From: Ruminococcaceae bacterium UBA7212
GTDB lineage: Bacteria; Bacillota; Clostridia; Oscillospirales; Acutalibacteraceae
NCBI GenBank assembly: GCA_002490525.1
Contig: DKUE01000018.1
Location: forward strand, 1 to 11,485
Direction of reading: 5' to 3'
DNA: 11,485 nucleotides
Shown here: positions 11,047 to 11,485 of the stretch, piece after piece
How positions within the stretch are numbered: position 1 is the first letter of the stretch
Layout of the letters: the number at the start of each line of letters is the position of its first letter
The notes under the pieces: generated by a model
Database searches by the model: none
Told to the model about the DNA's origin: nothing
Seen by the model: only the letters and a program-made list of their open reading frames with translations
Made by a program: the position numbers and the translations under genes

Positions 11047-11485
11047 ATGCAAAATTATGTAATCATGCCGATTGGCGATAAAAAAGTATCAGCGAAAATT
11101 AACGGAAAACGCCGAAAATTGGTGTGCTATTCCTGTTCGCCGTTCTTCGAAGATAGGGAGAATGCAGAAATTATCGGGTATACAAACCTGCACCCATTAA
11201 GTCGTAACGAAAAGAAATCCATCGGAACCTTGTCTTTTTATGAAGATGTTTTCGCAGATTTATATGCAGAAAAATCTGCGTTTAAATCCGTAAAAGGATA
11301 TTTCTGCGTTGGCTATGACCAATATGTTGCGATTGAGCGCCCATGTGTTTTGCTGTGGATTCTCCCGATATTACTTGCTTTATTGTTGTTGTTTCTGTTC
11401 GCATTCTGCGGTCGTAGTGATGGTTCGCCGATTGCAGACAATCCGTGGACACCGACCATAGACCAACATATCAGCGATTCTACTG
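11047..11485 (+). CDS. Partial single-TM membrane protein, unknown function (runs off window)
   Basis: ATG 11047 follows AGGAG (11035-11039), which overlaps the SpoVG stop, by seven bases. The frame stays open for 146 codons to the end of the window. It begins MQNYVIMPIGDKKVSAKING, has a CYSC pair (27-30) in an 80-100-residue soluble N-terminal region, then a hydrophobic segment (about 100-121, VLLWILPILLALLLLFLFAF) and a polar region after it (NPWTPTIDQ). The N-terminal part is thus probably cytoplasmic and the C-terminal part outside. No family was recognised. Close spacing to the SpoVG gene implies one transcript. Confidence 0.75.
   Translation, partial: MQNYVIMPIGDKKVSAKINGKRRKLVCYSCSPFFEDRENAEIIGYTNLHPLSRNEKKSIGTLSFYEDVFADLYAEKSAFKSVKGYFCVGYDQYVAIERPCVLLWILPILLALLLLFLFAFCGRSDGSPIADNPWTPTIDQHISDST

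Overview
The window reads as part of a mobile genetic element (integrative-conjugative element or plasmid) from a low-to-medium GC Firmicute, most likely a gut clostridium of the Oscillospiraceae/Lachnospiraceae type. This is inferred from gene families: a RepA_N/DUF6017-type initiator, a DUF1492-like sigma-like protein, a BRO-family antirepressor, a large SpaA/Cna-B surface protein, a SpoVG homologue and Hol-Tox-like type I toxins. No relaxase, T4SS, integrase, IS, tRNA or rRNA gene is visible. Every protein gene lies on the + strand; the only - strand transcription predicted is two small antisense RNAs.

Region 1 (1-2336), replication. A decayed HTH-like gene (196-458) is followed by a 64-aa ORF whose end overlaps the start of the initiator gene (664-1854). 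The middle of the initiator gene carries 23-bp tandem repeats, an 18-bp perfect palindrome and a 29-nt all-A/T tract, which together look like a replication origin embedded in the coding sequence. A sigma-like DUF1492-type gene (GTG start at 1905) follows. Its 3' end opens into a 10-bp-period tandem repeat (2325-2394) lying against a promoter.

Region 2 (2390-5442), regulation and cargo of unknown function. It holds a BRO-N antirepressor, a membrane-anchored extracellular protein with a Thr/Ser/Gly linker, a two-TM coiled-coil protein flanked by two related terminators, and a soluble unknown protein.

Region 3 (5511-9785), surface adhesion. A 1417-aa protein has a signal peptide, a thioester-like domain whose usual Gln appears to be Ser, about ten SpaA/Cna-B domains and an IPKTG cell-wall sorting signal. 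A perfect terminator overlaps its stop codon.

Region 4 (9786-10688), the most unusual part. Two tandem, mirror-symmetric type I toxin-antitoxin modules each have a + strand promoter driving a tiny hydrophobic peptide gene and a - strand promoter driving a predicted antisense RNA of about 87 nt. Both transcripts run towards one shared central terminator. Sense and antisense RNAs begin with nearly the same 5' sequence because the module ends are inverted repeats. The 52-nt toxin leader is identical in the two modules although the peptides have diverged. The pair is bracketed by two copies of a 31-bp repeat with a palindromic core.

Region 5 (10689-11485) has a SpoVG-family gene and the start of a single-TM membrane protein that runs off the window. 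The initiator with its internal origin and the toxin modules would secure maintenance, the BRO and sigma-like proteins would regulate, and the wall-anchored adhesin would act in surface contact or conjugative mating.
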